Source: Pseudomonadota bacterium (GTDB taxonomy: Bacteria; Chloroflexota; UBA5177). Taken from it: DNA of 64,000 nucleotides. The stretch is taken from the NCBI GenBank assembly GCA_021324655.1, contig JAJPIP010000061.1, positions 1 to 64,000 of the forward strand, written 5' to 3'. Shown here piece after piece: positions 52,828-62,649 of the stretch; within the stretch, counting starts at the first letter, position 1; every line of letters begins with the position of its first letter. Under the pieces are notes generated by a model. That model saw nothing but the letters and a program-made list of their open reading frames with translations, was not told the DNA's origin and searched no databases. Both the position numbers and the translations under genes were made by a program.

Positions 52828-52980
52828 CTAGATCTCCTCCGGAGATCGGAAGCCAAGCCCGATTGAGATCACGCCGAGTCCCATGAGGCCGAAGTAGGCC
52901 ACGCTGGGATGAAGCGCGACGGTACCCGCGATACCCATCACAATTGCCGCGATGCCGAGAAACCAGAGAAGCGTGCGCAT
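52828..52980 (-). CDS. 50-residue two-helix membrane protein in the leucine operon
   Basis: A complete short gene. ATG 52980 is preceded by AGGAGG at four to five bases. Fifty residues follow, almost all hydrophobic in two segments (about 4-22 and 26-44), ending RSPEEI and a TAG. The last codons GAGGAG double as the ribosome-binding site of the hydratase gene, whose TTG start lies five bases beyond the stop. It is 15 bases behind mccB. No family recognised; a membrane partner of the carboxylase/hydratase pathway is only a guess. Confidence 0.75.
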   Translation of the reverse strand: MRTLLWFLGIAAIVMGIAGTVALHPSVAYFGLMGLGVISIGLGFRSPEEI

Positions 52981-52995
52981 GCTTCCTCCTGACTG

Positions 52996-54603
52996 TCACA
53001 TTCTGAAGACGCCAAAGTGGGTCGGCTCGATCGGGGCGTGCAGGGACGCTGCAATTCCCAGGCCGAGCACAGTCCTCGTGTCTACCGGGTCAACAATGCC
53101 GTCATCCCAGAGCCTGGCCGTGCTGTAGTACGGGCTGCCTTCCAGCTCGTACTGGGCAATTATCGGCTCCTTGAACTCTTCCTGCTGCTCCGGCGTCATC
53201 GTCTCACCCCGCCGCGCCAACCCTTCCAGGCGGACCGTCAGCAGCACATTGGCAGCCTGCGGTCCGCCCATGACCGAGATGCGCGCGTTGGGCCACATCC
53301 AGAGCTGACGCGGATTGTACGCGCGCCCGCACATGGCGTAGTTGCCGGCGCCGAATGACCCACCGATGATGACCGTGAACTTGGGGACTTTGGCATTCGC
53401 CACGGCCATCACCATCTTGGCGCCGTCTTTCGCGATTCCTCGATTCTCGTACTCCCGGCCCACCATGAAGCCCGTGATGTTTTGTAGAAAGACCAGCGGA
53501 ACGTGGCGTTGTACGGCCAGCTCGATAAAGTGCGTGCCTTTCAGTGCACTTTCGGAGAACAGGATGCCGTTGTTGGCGAGAATGGCGACCGGGTAGCCCA
53601 TGATGTGGGCAAAGCCGGTCACGAGAGTCGAGCCGTAGAGAGGTTTGAACTCTTGAAAGCGACTCCCGTCGACGATCCGGGCGATGATCTCGCGAACGTC
53701 AAAGGCCTGACGAAGATCGCGCGGCACAATGCCGTAGAGATCGGCCGGATCGTAGAGCGGCTCTTCCGGTTCACGCGTGTCCCAGGGAATATACCGGCGA
53801 CGCTGGAGATGAGACACGATGTTCCGCGCCATTGCCAGGGCCTGGTGTTCGTCATCGGCAAGGTAGTCGGTCACGCCGGAGATCTGGGAGTGGACGACCG
53901 CTCCACCCAGGTCCTCGGCGGACACTTCCTCGCCGGTCGCCGCTTTCACCAGAGGCGGGCCTCCCAGAAAAATCGTCCCGTTCCCCCGCACGATCACGGT
54001 TTCATCGCTCATCGCGGGAATGTACGCTCCGCCCGCGGTCGAGGAACCCAACACGACGGAGATCTGGGGAATGTCCAGAGACGACATCGTCGCCTCGTTG
54101 TAAAAGATGCGCCCGAAGTCATCCTTGTCAGGAAAGACCTCATCCTGCATCGGGAGGTACGCGCCTCCGGAATCGACCAGATACAGCGTGGGGAGCTGGT
54201 TCTGCTGGGAGATTTCCTGGGCTCGGAGATGTTTCTTCACCGTCATGGGGAAGTACGTGCCGCCCTTGACCGTGGCATCGTTGGCAACGATCACCACTTC
54301 CTGCCCCTCGACGGCGCCGATGCCGGTCACTATCCCGGCGGAGGGAGCCTCGTTGTCATACATGTCCCACGCGGCCAGCGTAGAAAACTCGAGGAAGGGC
54401 GATCCCGGGTCCAGCAGCGCCTGAATCCGCTCGCGCGGCAGGAGTTTCCCGCGAGCACGGTGGCGCTCGATTGCTTGATGCCCGCCGGCGCCCTCGACTC
54501 GCGCCGTGCGCGACCGCAACGTCTCAAGCAACCCGTGGTAATGATCGCGGTTTGCCGAGAACTCACAGCTGTCCCGGCGGACGTGAGTCGGGAGGACGGT
54601 CAC
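52996..54603 (-). CDS. mccB: Methylcrotonyl-CoA carboxylase beta (carboxyltransferase) subunit
   Basis: A 535-residue carboxyltransferase. It has [16 protein letters not shown] near the N-terminus, the acyl-CoA loop [50 protein letters not shown] and [27 protein letters not shown], all matching MCC beta better than propionyl-CoA carboxylases. The start GTG overlaps the plsX stop (GTGA). Confidence 0.92.
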   Translation of the reverse strand: MTVLPTHVRRDSCEFSANRDHYHGLLETLRSRTARVEGAGGHQAIERHRARGKLLPRERIQALLDPGSPFLEFSTLAAWDMYDNEAPSAGIVTGIGAVEGQEVVIVANDATVKGGTYFPMTVKKHLRAQEISQQNQLPTLYLVDSGGAYLPMQDEVFPDKDDFGRIFYNEATMSSLDIPQISVVLGSSTAGGAYIPAMSDETVIVRGNGTIFLGGPPLVKAATGEEVSAEDLGGAVVHSQISGVTDYLADDEHQALAMARNIVSHLQRRRYIPWDTREPEEPLYDPADLYGIVPRDLRQAFDVREIIARIVDGSRFQEFKPLYGSTLVTGFAHIMGYPVAILANNGILFSESALKGTHFIELAVQRHVPLVFLQNITGFMVGREYENRGIAKDGAKMVMAVANAKVPKFTVIIGGSFGAGNYAMCGRAYNPRQLWMWPNARISVMGGPQAANVLLTVRLEGLARRGETMTPEQQEEFKEPIIAQYELEGSPYYSTARLWDDGIVDPVDTRTVLGLGIAASLHAPIEPTHFGVFRM

Positions 54604-55664
54604 GGTGTCGTGGCGCGAAGGTGGAGGGCTCGCGCCAGCCGGCGCCGACGCCCCGATTCGGCCGACTCGTGGTGGAGGTTCTCCCCGATCCGCTCGACCA
54701 GATGCTCACCCGCCATCTTCTCCGCCTGGAGAATTGCATTTTTGATGGCCAGCGCTTGAGAACGCCCGTGACAATTGATGACGACGCCGTCGACACCCAG
54801 CACGGGCACGCCGCCAACCTCCTGGTAGTCCACACGCCGGCGGATACGCTGAAACACCGGGATCAGAGCAGCGGAGGCGACGCGCGCCACGAAGTCCTTC
54901 TCGATCTCGTTCTTCATGAGATGGAAGATTTCGCCGGCGACGCCCTCGGCGGTTTTGAGGAGTACGTTACCGGAAAAGCCGTCACAGACGACAACATCCG
55001 CCGCACCGTCGAAGACCATGTTCCCTTCCACATTGCCGACGAAGTTGAGGTCGAGCTTCGCAAGGTGCTCGTACGCCTCCTTTATCACCTTGGTCCCCTT
55101 CGTGGGCTCGGATCCGTTACTGAGGAGGGCGATGCGGGGCACCTCGATCCCGTGGCACACCTGCACGTAGGCCTCGCCCATGATGGCGAATTGCACGAGG
55201 TTGTTTGGTTTCACCGCCGCATTGGCGCCGATATCGAGCACGAAGGTGCGGCCGTGGCCGGACGGCATGGGACCACCGAAGGCAGGACGGTCGATGCCGG
55301 GCTGCCGCCCAAGAACATGGATAGCAATGGCCATAATGGCGGCGCTGTTCCCCGCCGATACCGCCGCGCCGGCCTCCTCACGCGCGACCAGATCCACGGC
55401 AACGCGGAGGGACGAACGCTGGCGGTACATGGACGTCGACACCGCGTCATCCATCCCGATCACCGAGGGCGCATGATGAACGGGAAGGTCAACATTGAGG
55501 ATCTGCATGCGCTCGCGAACGACATCCTCCGGGCCAACCAGGACAACGCCGGCGCCTTCAGCGGCCGCGTCCGACGCGCCCTTGATGACCTCGTCGGGGG
55601 CGTGGTCGCCGCCCATGGCGTCCACGGCGATGGTGACGCCGTACCGCCGGCCTCGCGATGCCAC
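54600..55664 (-). CDS. plsX: Phosphate acyltransferase PlsX
   Basis: A 354-residue enzyme that converts acyl-ACP to acyl-phosphate for phospholipid synthesis. Signatures are [83 protein letters not shown] and a C-terminal [11 protein letters not shown]. Start GTG 55664 lies behind GGGAGGG and keeps normal length. The usual neighbours rpmF and fabHDG are absent; it overlaps mccB instead. Confidence 0.95.
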   Translation of the reverse strand: MASRGRRYGVTIAVDAMGGDHAPDEVIKGASDAAAEGAGVVLVGPEDVVRERMQILNVDLPVHHAPSVIGMDDAVSTSMYRQRSSLRVAVDLVAREEAGAAVSAGNSAAIMAIAIHVLGRQPGIDRPAFGGPMPSGHGRTFVLDIGANAAVKPNNLVQFAIMGEAYVQVCHGIEVPRIALLSNGSEPTKGTKVIKEAYEHLAKLDLNFVGNVEGNMVFDGAADVVVCDGFSGNVLLKTAEGVAGEIFHLMKNEIEKDFVARVASAALIPVFQRIRRRVDYQEVGGVPVLGVDGVVINCHGRSQALAIKNAILQAEKMAGEHLVERIGENLHHESAESGRRRRLARALHLRATTP

Positions 55665-55719
55665 TCGTCGCCCTCCCGTTCCCGTCTGCTCCACTATACG
55701 GCCTGTACCAGGCGCGGAA

Positions 55720-56871
55720 TCACGAGGTGAGGTGTCGAGCCGAGCGTAGCGAGGGATAGGCGAGGGCGGCAATGGTGACGATGAGCATCCATGCCGCGCA
55801 CGAGAGAGCCGCTGCCCGCGGACCCCAGGCCTGGCTCACCGTGCCCACGGCCAGTGCGCCCAGCGGGAGCGCCGCCGTCTCGACCGACACGAAGACACTG
55901 TTGACCCGACCCTGAAGTTCGGGGGGGACCAGCGCCAGTCTGAAACCCACGACGCCCACGAGCGCCGCGGCGTCTATTGTCACAAGCCCTCCTGCCAGCA
56001 GACCGAGCACGACGGGAGAGTCAGCTGCGGCGAGGCCAAGGAAGACCAAACTCGCCACAAATAGGGTGACGACGAAGAGAGGACCAAGCTCGACAAGACG
56101 CACCACCCGTGGAGCCAGCGCCGACCCGATCAGTCCACCGGCAGCCCGCAGCGCGAAGACGAGGCCAATCTCCGGCGGAGAAGCCCCGAGACGCCGCGCG
56201 AGGAGGATGAGAAGCAGCGTGCTTGCCACATAGACCGGGTTGTACGCCGCCAGCGCGAGGCTCGTCGCACGGATGACCGGCTGGCGCCAGAACCAGGCAA
56301 GGCCCTCGACCAGATCCGCCAGGAGATTCCGGCGCCGCGAGGTGGTCTCGGGTTGAAGAGGCTCGTGGACGAAGGCGAGCGACACGATACGAAGGGCGTA
56401 GGTGGCAGCGTCGGCCACGAAGGGCAAAGCATGGCCGGCTCCGTAGAGCAAGCCGCCGAGAGGTCCGCCGGAGAGGGCACTCGCCTCCGCCGAGAACCGG
56501 TCCATGGCGGCGGCGACGCGCAACTCATCGCGGGCCACGATCTGTGGAATGGACGCCATCCGCGCCGACGAGTAAAGCGTTGCCAGGGCCCTCTCCGCCA
56601 CTACTGCAACGAAGATCTGCGGGATGGTCAGACGCCCGAGCCAGATAGCGACGGCAATACTTCCCAGTGCCACCGTTCGACCGACGTCGGTGAGGGCGAG
56701 CACTCGCTTGCGATCCCACCGATCGGAGAGCACCCCGGCGATGGGTCCGAAAAGGTAGGGCAGCATCGAAACGGCGCTAACAACACCGGCCAACGCCGCT
56801 GAATGGGTCTTTCCGAGAATCAGAAGCGGGACGGCCAGCGCCGAGATCTGCGTCCCGATCTGAGATGTCAA
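55720..56871 (-). CDS. MFS transporter with a damaged or unclear N-terminus
   Basis: A major-facilitator protein of at least 383 residues with 11-12 helices and the loop motif GVLSDRWDRKRVLALTD. The first usable start is TTG 56871, inside what should be helix 1. Upstream, in the same frame, the sequence reads RRNRSFVILWAGQL, which is normal for the family, but no start codon exists back to an in-frame TGA at about 56935. Seven codons further back is a GTG. So either a nonsense change or sequencing error removed the start, or a rare start codon is used. A multidrug-type exporter is likely; substrate unknown. Confidence 0.78.
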   Translation of the reverse strand: MTSQIGTQISALAVPLLILGKTHSAALAGVVSAVSMLPYLFGPIAGVLSDRWDRKRVLALTDVGRTVALGSIAVAIWLGRLTIPQIFVAVVAERALATLYSSARMASIPQIVARDELRVAAAMDRFSAEASALSGGPLGGLLYGAGHALPFVADAATYALRIVSLAFVHEPLQPETTSRRRNLLADLVEGLAWFWRQPVIRATSLALAAYNPVYVASTLLLILLARRLGASPPEIGLVFALRAAGGLIGSALAPRVVRLVELGPLFVVTLFVASLVFLGLAAADSPVVLGLLAGGLVTIDAAALVGVVGFRLALVPPELQGRVNSVFVSVETAALPLGALAVGTVSQAWGPRAAALSCAAWMLIVTIAALAYPSLRSARHLTS

Positions 56872-57158
56872 CTGGCCGGCCCACAGAATGACGAAGGACC
56901 GGTTTCGGCGTATGAAGTCGATGGCGGAAGGTGGTCAGCCGAAGGGCAAAGGGATCACCTCGGGCTATCCTAAACGCTCGGTCTCCTCGATGGGCACCGG
57001 CGTGGCGCACGCATCAAGGCGCGCCGGGACGCCGGTAAATTCATCTCGCGCGTGCCGCCTTGACGATTGCCCACGCTCTCTGTGGCCCAATCACACGCGC
57101 ACCCGTGCCGTACCGCTCCTACAATCGTTACGGACTCGTCACGCCGGGAGGTGGAATC
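56872..57158. other. Intergenic region with MFS 5' remnant
   Basis: The left part (56872 to about 56960) still codes, on the minus strand, the missing start of the MFS transporter, interrupted by TGA. The right part holds the upstream region of the HhH gene, with GGAGGTGG before its start. No RNA gene or repeat is visible. Confidence 0.5.
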
Positions 57159-57377
57159 ATGACCGTGGAATCGACGAGAGGCTTTCCGAAGGGTGTCCCC
57201 GCTCCCGCGATTCGCGCGCTGAACTCCGCAGGCTATCACGATCTCACTGACCCGGCAGACGTACCGATCGCCAACCTCAAGAACCTCCACGGCATCGGGC
57301 CCAAGGCTCTGCGCCTGATTCAGGCGGCGCTTGCCGCGCACGGGTTATCGCTCCCAGAATCGGAATCCGGCAGGTGA
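57159..57377 (+). CDS. Small helix-hairpin-helix protein (RpoA C-terminal-like)
   Basis: A 72-residue protein that ends in a helix-hairpin-helix: LKNLHGIGPKALRLIQAAL, close to RNA polymerase alpha C-terminal and other DNA-binding HhH units. The front half, GFPKGVPAPAIRALNSAGY, fits the same family of small RNA-polymerase-alpha-like HhH proteins. Start ATG 57159 behind GGAGGTGG. Function unknown; DNA binding likely. Confidence 0.78.
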   Translation: MTVESTRGFPKGVPAPAIRALNSAGYHDLTDPADVPIANLKNLHGIGPKALRLIQAALAAHGLSLPESESGR

Positions 57378-57427
57378 CGCGATTGGTGGGCAAGCGTCAT
57401 TAAGGCTGTGGCAAACCTGACCAACTC

Positions 57428-58375
57428 ATGACAGTTCCCTTCCTCATCGACACCGACACCGCATCCGACGACGCCGTGGCGCTGATCATGGCCTTGCAGG
57501 ATCCGAACGTGTCGGTTGAGGCGATCACCGTGGTGGCCGGCAACGTGCCGGTCGATCAGGGCGTGCGAAACGCGCTCCACACGGTGGACATGTGCGCCGC
57601 TCGCGTCCCGGTGTATCGCGGGATGGACGGGCCGCTCCTGCGTCCCCTCGAGACCGCCGAAAACGTTCATGGGCAGGATGGGCTGGGAGACATCGGCTTG
57701 CCCGACCCGAAGGGCTCGGCGAGCGCCGGCCATGCAGTCGACATCATCATCGAAACCATCAATCGGTTGCCCGGAGAGGTGACCCTCGTCTCGCTCGGCC
57801 CGCTCACGAACATTGCGATGGCGGTCAAACGAGATCCCACGATCGCAGGAAAGGTGAGACGTTATGTCATGATGGGCGGCACCTGGGACTCCGTCGGTAA
57901 CGTCACTCCGGTGGCCGAGTACAACATCTGGGTGGACCCTGAAGCGGCCGAGATCGTCTTCCACGCGGGATTCCGTCTCACCATGGCAGGGTGGGATATC
58001 TCCCGCAAGTACGCCGTGTTCAGGCCCAAGGATCAGGCCCGGATCCGGGCCATCGGCACCCGATTGGCGGACTTCAGCGTGGCGATTCAGGCCAGGCTTA
58101 ACGAGTTCGCGTTGAGCACGACGCACCTGGAAGGCTTTGACCTTCCCGACCCCATCGCCATGGCCATCGCCCTCCGGCCGGAGGTCGCGACGCGCACCGA
58201 GGATCGATACGTGGCCGTCGCCCTCGAAAGTGAGATGTGTCGGGGACAGACTGTCGTCGATCACCTCGGCGTCACGGGCAGGACCCCGAATGTCACCGGC
58301 GTGGTCGAGGCGTCACGCACCCGATTTCTCGATGTTCTCTTCGAGGCGGTGGAACGGCCCGTTTCAGCAGGTTGA
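57428..58375 (+). CDS. Inosine-uridine preferring nucleoside hydrolase family protein
   Basis: A 315-residue hydrolase that cleaves the N-glycosidic bond of nucleosides. The calcium-binding DTDTASDDAVAL begins at residue 8, and MMGGTWDSVGNVTPVAEYNIWVDPEAAEIV and a later DPIAMAIAL complete the site. Base specificity cannot be called. Likely used in nucleoside salvage. Confidence 0.92.
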   Translation: MTVPFLIDTDTASDDAVALIMALQDPNVSVEAITVVAGNVPVDQGVRNALHTVDMCAARVPVYRGMDGPLLRPLETAENVHGQDGLGDIGLPDPKGSASAGHAVDIIIETINRLPGEVTLVSLGPLTNIAMAVKRDPTIAGKVRRYVMMGGTWDSVGNVTPVAEYNIWVDPEAAEIVFHAGFRLTMAGWDISRKYAVFRPKDQARIRAIGTRLADFSVAIQARLNEFALSTTHLEGFDLPDPIAMAIALRPEVATRTEDRYVAVALESEMCRGQTVVDHLGVTGRTPNVTGVVEASRTRFLDVLFEAVERPVSAG

Positions 58376-58452
58376 TATGGTCAACGGAGGCGTCGCCACC
58401 GTGCGGACGGACCTCATAGACCTTGATAGTCACTCGATAGAGGGGGAATGAC

Positions 58453-59277
58453 ATGGAAATCACCGCGGTTCGGCCGCAATGGGTCACTCTGCCGGATGTG
58501 GGACCGGAACCCGGCATGCGGATATACATGGTGCGTCCGGCCGACGAAGGCACGTACCCGAGCGTGCTCGTCATCCAGGAAGCATTCGGACTGGATGAGC
58601 ACATCCAGGACGTGACTTTGCGATTCGCACGTGAAGGCTACGTCGCGATCGCCCCCGATCTTTTCTCGCTGGACCAGTTCGGACGAACGGTGAAGCCTCA
58701 GGAAATACAGGACCTCTTCGCGCTTCGCCGGCAGATTCCGGTCGAGCGTCGGCGGGATCCCGCTGCCCTGGACGACGAGATTGCCAAGTTGCCTCCGACC
58801 CAGGCCGAGCGGATGCGGCTGGTGGCTCGATGGAGCAGCAATCGCGACCTCGGACAGTTCGTTGAGCCGCTGTCCCACGTGCTGAACTGGGCGCGCCGGC
58901 AGCCGGGAAGCACGGGTAAAGTCGGCATCACCGGCTATTGCATGGGAGGAGGAGTGACGCTGCAGGTGGCGTTCGCCGGACTTCCCGTTGATGCCGCCGC
59001 GCCGTACTACGGCAGCAATCCGCCGCTGGAGAAGGCGAATCAGGTGCGTTGCCCGCTACTGCTCATTTACGGGCGCAAAGATCCGTTCATTATGCCGGGT
59101 GTCCCTGCCCTCCTTGGCGCGCTGCTGGACGCTGAGCTGGACTTCGGCATGCACATTTATGAAGACGCCGGGCACGCCTTCCTGAACGACATGCGACCCG
59201 ATATGTTCAACCCCGAAGCGGCCGCGGACGCGTGGTATCTCACGCTGGAATTCTTCCAGCAGCATCTGGAGACGTAA
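58453..59277 (+). CDS. Dienelactone hydrolase family protein
   Basis: A 274-residue alpha/beta hydrolase of the DLH family. The nucleophile is Cys in GITGYCMGGGVTLQ, and the other triad members fit Asp in GRKDPF and His in EDAGHAF. Members open lactone rings of aromatic catabolites, but the substrate here is unknown; no catechol pathway genes are near. It may share a transcript with the nucleoside hydrolase gene 77 bases upstream. Confidence 0.9.
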   Translation: MEITAVRPQWVTLPDVGPEPGMRIYMVRPADEGTYPSVLVIQEAFGLDEHIQDVTLRFAREGYVAIAPDLFSLDQFGRTVKPQEIQDLFALRRQIPVERRRDPAALDDEIAKLPPTQAERMRLVARWSSNRDLGQFVEPLSHVLNWARRQPGSTGKVGITGYCMGGGVTLQVAFAGLPVDAAAPYYGSNPPLEKANQVRCPLLLIYGRKDPFIMPGVPALLGALLDAELDFGMHIYEDAGHAFLNDMRPDMFNPEAAADAWYLTLEFFQQHLET

Positions 59278-59280
59278 CGC

Positions 59281-61248
59281 CTAAATCACGCGCTCGTTGC
59301 CACCGTCGACAGGTATCTGCGCACCCGTCGTCTTTGCGAAAGCGGGCCCGAGCACCGCGGCGGCCACCTCTGCGACGTCGCGGCTCGACACGGTGACACC
59401 GAGCACATTGTTGCGTTTGTACTCCTCGACGCCCATGCCGTAGCGGGCGGCACGATCTGCCAGGATCTCGTCCGTCCAGATTCCGGTGTCAAAGACGGCA
59501 TTGGGGTGCAGGACGTTGACACGGATACCGTCGCGCCCCCACTCCAGCGCCGCCACTCGCGCTACCTGTGTCAGCGCCGCTTTCGAGGCGGAGTAGGCCG
59601 CGGCGCCGGGTCCGGGCGCGGGCACATTCTTCGACCCGATCACGCAGACTCTCCCACCGCGCGGAGCCATGCACAGGAGGGGATGCGCGAGACGCATGAG
59701 GGATACATTGGCATCCAGATTGACTCTCATGACCGTGTCCCACTCGCTCGCATCGAGACCGGCGATGGACGCGCCGGACGGGAAGATGCCGGCGTTCAGG
59801 ATTAGCATGTCGAGTCCCCCGTAGGCCGCGACTCCCTGGCCGAGCGCGTCGTCTACGGCTGCGTCGTCCGTCACGTCGCATGTCAGGCCAAGGACTTCCT
59901 CCCCGGGCCACATGGCTTCGATCGCCGGGTCGACATCCAACGCGATGACGGCCGCGCCTCGCTCTCGCAGCGCGTCAACGCAGGCACGCCCTATGCCGGA
60001 GGCGGCACCGGTCACCAGCGCCACCTCCCCTTGCAGCAGCCCCGGCCGCCGCGCGTTCCGCAGCTTTGCCTGCTCCAGGGACCAGTACTCGACGTCGAAG
60101 ATCTCGCTTTCCGGCAGAGCACGGTACCCTCCCAGGGCCTCGGACCGGAGGATGATGGGAATCGTCCGGAGGTAGATGTCGGCGGCGATCATCGCCTCGC
60201 GCACCGACTTCCCGGCGGTGAGCAAGCCGAGCTCTGTGTCCAGGATGACGCGTGGCGCGGGATCGAGCATCACCGGGTCCGAGGCGAGCCGCGCCCGATG
60301 TCTCTCAAAGTAGGCCCGATACGTCTCGGCGTAGGCTTCGACATCCCGGCCGAGCAGAGGAATGCGTTTGGTCCGGATGACGTGATCGGGCGTGGCCGGC
60401 CCCTGCTGCGTCAGGGATGCGAGGTCTGGACGGCGGGCGAAGCTCGCAGCTTGCTGATCCAGGCAGGATCGCAGAATCATCGGCGTGCCGGCGGCTCGTG
60501 AGACGGCCAGCCTCAGCTCTGATAGGGCGATCCGGTCCTCCGCCGGCGGGCGCGTCTCGTTGGAAGGAATCCACCACGCGCCGCGTCCGCCCAGGTAGCG
60601 CTCGGCGCGGTCGACGAACTCGACCATCCGTTCGTAGCTCTCGCGGGCCGTATCTCCGAACGTCACCAGCCCGTGGTTCATGAGCACCAGTCCGCTGATG
60701 CCGCCGTGATTCCCGCTCAGCATGCGGGCCACCAATCTCGCCAGCGCGAAACCCGGCATGACGTACGGCACGATAAGCGCGTCGTCTCCGTAGACGTCTC
60801 GTACGTGTTCCTCGCCTGCCGGCGTATTGGTCAGGGAGATGAGGGCGTCGGCATGGGTGTGATCGACGAAGCGGGCGGGGAGGATTGCATGGAGGATAGC
60901 CTCGACCGACGGTGACGGAGCGGCCGGGTCCAGGGTCGCGACGCGCAGCTCCGCCGCCATTTGATCATCCGACAGCTCATCCAGCCCGGAGAGGGCGATG
61001 AGCCGCTGCAGGCGGACGGGCGCGAAGCCCTGCGGCTCGATCGTCGTCAGATCCCAACCGCTGCCCTTGATATAGAGAACGTCAATCTCTTCTCCCGTAA
61101 TGTCGCGCCGCGTGGCCTTGACCGATGTATTCCCGCCCCCGTGCAGCACGAGGCCAGGATCACGGCCGAGTAGCCGGGAGGTGTACACGCGGAGTCCGAG
61201 ATCGCCGTCGTACTGGGCCGCTTCACGGTCATCCCAGAGGCTCTGCAT
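59281..61248 (-). CDS. Bifunctional class II aldolase / short-chain dehydrogenase (RhaD-type)
   Basis: A 655-residue fusion. The N-terminal aldolase (to about 400) has LHGGGNTSVKA, the metal pair in DHTHADALISLTNTPAGEEHVR, and a later MNHGLVTFGDTARESYERM. The C-terminal SDR (about 410-655) has the NAD motif VTGAASGIGRACV, LNAG and the catalytic YSASKAA. Such YuxG/RhaD-SDR proteins act in deoxysugar breakdown (rhamnulose-1-phosphate cleavage plus lactaldehyde oxidation). No other rhamnose genes are here. Start ATG 61248; GTG 61257 is possible. Confidence 0.92.
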   Translation of the reverse strand: MQSLWDDREAAQYDGDLGLRVYTSRLLGRDPGLVLHGGGNTSVKATRRDITGEEIDVLYIKGSGWDLTTIEPQGFAPVRLQRLIALSGLDELSDDQMAAELRVATLDPAAPSPSVEAILHAILPARFVDHTHADALISLTNTPAGEEHVRDVYGDDALIVPYVMPGFALARLVARMLSGNHGGISGLVLMNHGLVTFGDTARESYERMVEFVDRAERYLGGRGAWWIPSNETRPPAEDRIALSELRLAVSRAAGTPMILRSCLDQQAASFARRPDLASLTQQGPATPDHVIRTKRIPLLGRDVEAYAETYRAYFERHRARLASDPVMLDPAPRVILDTELGLLTAGKSVREAMIAADIYLRTIPIILRSEALGGYRALPESEIFDVEYWSLEQAKLRNARRPGLLQGEVALVTGAASGIGRACVDALRERGAAVIALDVDPAIEAMWPGEEVLGLTCDVTDDAAVDDALGQGVAAYGGLDMLILNAGIFPSGASIAGLDASEWDTVMRVNLDANVSLMRLAHPLLCMAPRGGRVCVIGSKNVPAPGPGAAAYSASKAALTQVARVAALEWGRDGIRVNVLHPNAVFDTGIWTDEILADRAARYGMGVEEYKRNNVLGVTVSSRDVAEVAAAVLGPAFAKTTGAQIPVDGGNERVI

Positions 61249-61334
61249 ACACCACACCTATCCTTCCGCGGGGTTCGGCGGTTCACTACCGACCACTCGC
61301 GCGGCTACTCTCTAAGAAGAGAGGATGAAAACGC

Positions 61335-61949
61335 ATGACCAACATAACCGAGGATGTGCCTCGCGACCGCGAGACGGATGGACGCCCGGCCGTCATTATC
61401 GTCTCAGGACTCCCCCGCTCCGGCACATCGCTGATGATGCAGATGCTCGACGCGGGCGGCGTCGCCGTTTTGACGGACAACGAGCGTGTACCCGACATCG
61501 ACAACCCGAAAGGCTATTACGAGTTTGAGGCCGTGAAGCAGCTCCCCGGAAACACCACGTGGTTGCCGGAGGCCGAAGGCAAGGCGGTGAAGATGGTGTA
61601 CCGGTTGCTCTACGATCTGCCCGTAGAACACTCGTACGACGTGATCTTCATGGTGCGGAACCTGTCGGAGGTCATTCGCTCCCAGGATAAGATGCTGGAT
61701 CGTCTGGGCAAGTCCAAGGCTGACGTGCCCGACGACCGTCTGGAAAGCATCTACCGGCAGCAGACCGACGAGGTGCGCGAGTGGCTCGCGTCCCGACCGA
61801 ACTTCCGAACCCTGTATGTGCGCTACGACGACGTGATCGAGCATGCGCCGGCCGTGAGCCGGGATATAGCGCGTTTTTTGGGACTCGACCTCAACGTCGC
61901 AGCGATGGAGGCAGTTCCCGACCGCGCGCTCTACCGCAACAAGCAGTAG
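61335..61949 (+). CDS. Sulfotransferase family protein
   Basis: A 204-residue P-loop protein. The 5'-phosphosulfate loop is SGLPRSGTSLMMQML near residue 24, and the 3'-phosphate-binding region fits MVRNLSEVIRSQDKML. The acceptor is unknown, and transfer of sulfate is inferred from family. It lies one base before the YdjC-type gene, so both are probably translated together, which points to modification of a glycan. Confidence 0.86.
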   Translation: MTNITEDVPRDRETDGRPAVIIVSGLPRSGTSLMMQMLDAGGVAVLTDNERVPDIDNPKGYYEFEAVKQLPGNTTWLPEAEGKAVKMVYRLLYDLPVEHSYDVIFMVRNLSEVIRSQDKMLDRLGKSKADVPDDRLESIYRQQTDEVREWLASRPNFRTLYVRYDDVIEHAPAVSRDIARFLGLDLNVAAMEAVPDRALYRNKQ

Positions 61950-61950
61950 G

Positions 61951-62649
61951 ATGACCGTCCGTCTCGTGGTCAACGCCGACGACTTCGGCATGAGCCCTGG
62001 AGTCAATCGTGGCATTATCGAGGCTCACGAACGCGGCATCGTGACCAGTGCCAGCTTGATGGTTCGTTGGCCGGATGCGCCGGATGCGGCGCGAATGGCG
62101 GCGGACTTTCCCGACCTCGGGCTGGGTCTGCACATTGACCTGGGTGAGTGGATCTGGCAGGGGGAGGAGAGGGTCGCCCTCTACGAGGTGGTGAACCCGC
62201 GCCACCGACAGGCTGTCGAGGCGGAAGTCCGAAAACAGCTGGACCAGTTTCGCGACATGGTTGGCCGCGACCCCACGCATCTGGATGCTCACCAGCATGT
62301 GCACCGGCGCCAGCCGGTCCGGTCCATCGCCCAGTCACTCAGTGCCGAGCTCGATGTGCCGCTACGGATGTACCACCCCTCCATCACCTTCTGCCCCCGC
62401 TTTTACGGGCAAGTTCATCACGGCAGTCCGGCCCACCATCGCATCGGGGTCCCGCACCTGAGTCGCGTCCTGCGATCTTTGCCTGACGGAACCCACGAAC
62501 TGATGTGCCATCCTGGGTACGGCGAGGGGCTCGCGACGCCGTACCGGGACGAGCGGATCATCGAGCTGCGCACCCTGACGGATCCCGCCATTCGGGAGAT
62601 CGCGGCCTCACTTGAGCTGACCTCATTCGCCCCCTTCGCCGCCGGCTAA
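61951..62649 (+). CDS. ChbG/HpnK (YdjC) family carbohydrate deacetylase
   Basis: A 232-residue deacetylase-fold enzyme. It begins RLVVNADDFGMSPGVNRGI, with the metal Asp in NADDFG, and has the His motif LGLHIDLGEW, the second metal pair in HLDAHQHVHRR and a C-terminal MCHPGYGE. It would remove acetyl groups from a sugar, e.g. chito-oligosaccharide or a hopanoid sugar. Confidence 0.91.
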   Translation: MTVRLVVNADDFGMSPGVNRGIIEAHERGIVTSASLMVRWPDAPDAARMAADFPDLGLGLHIDLGEWIWQGEERVALYEVVNPRHRQAVEAEVRKQLDQFRDMVGRDPTHLDAHQHVHRRQPVRSIAQSLSAELDVPLRMYHPSITFCPRFYGQVHHGSPAHHRIGVPHLSRVLRSLPDGTHELMCHPGYGEGLATPYRDERIIELRTLTDPAIREIAASLELTSFAPFAAG

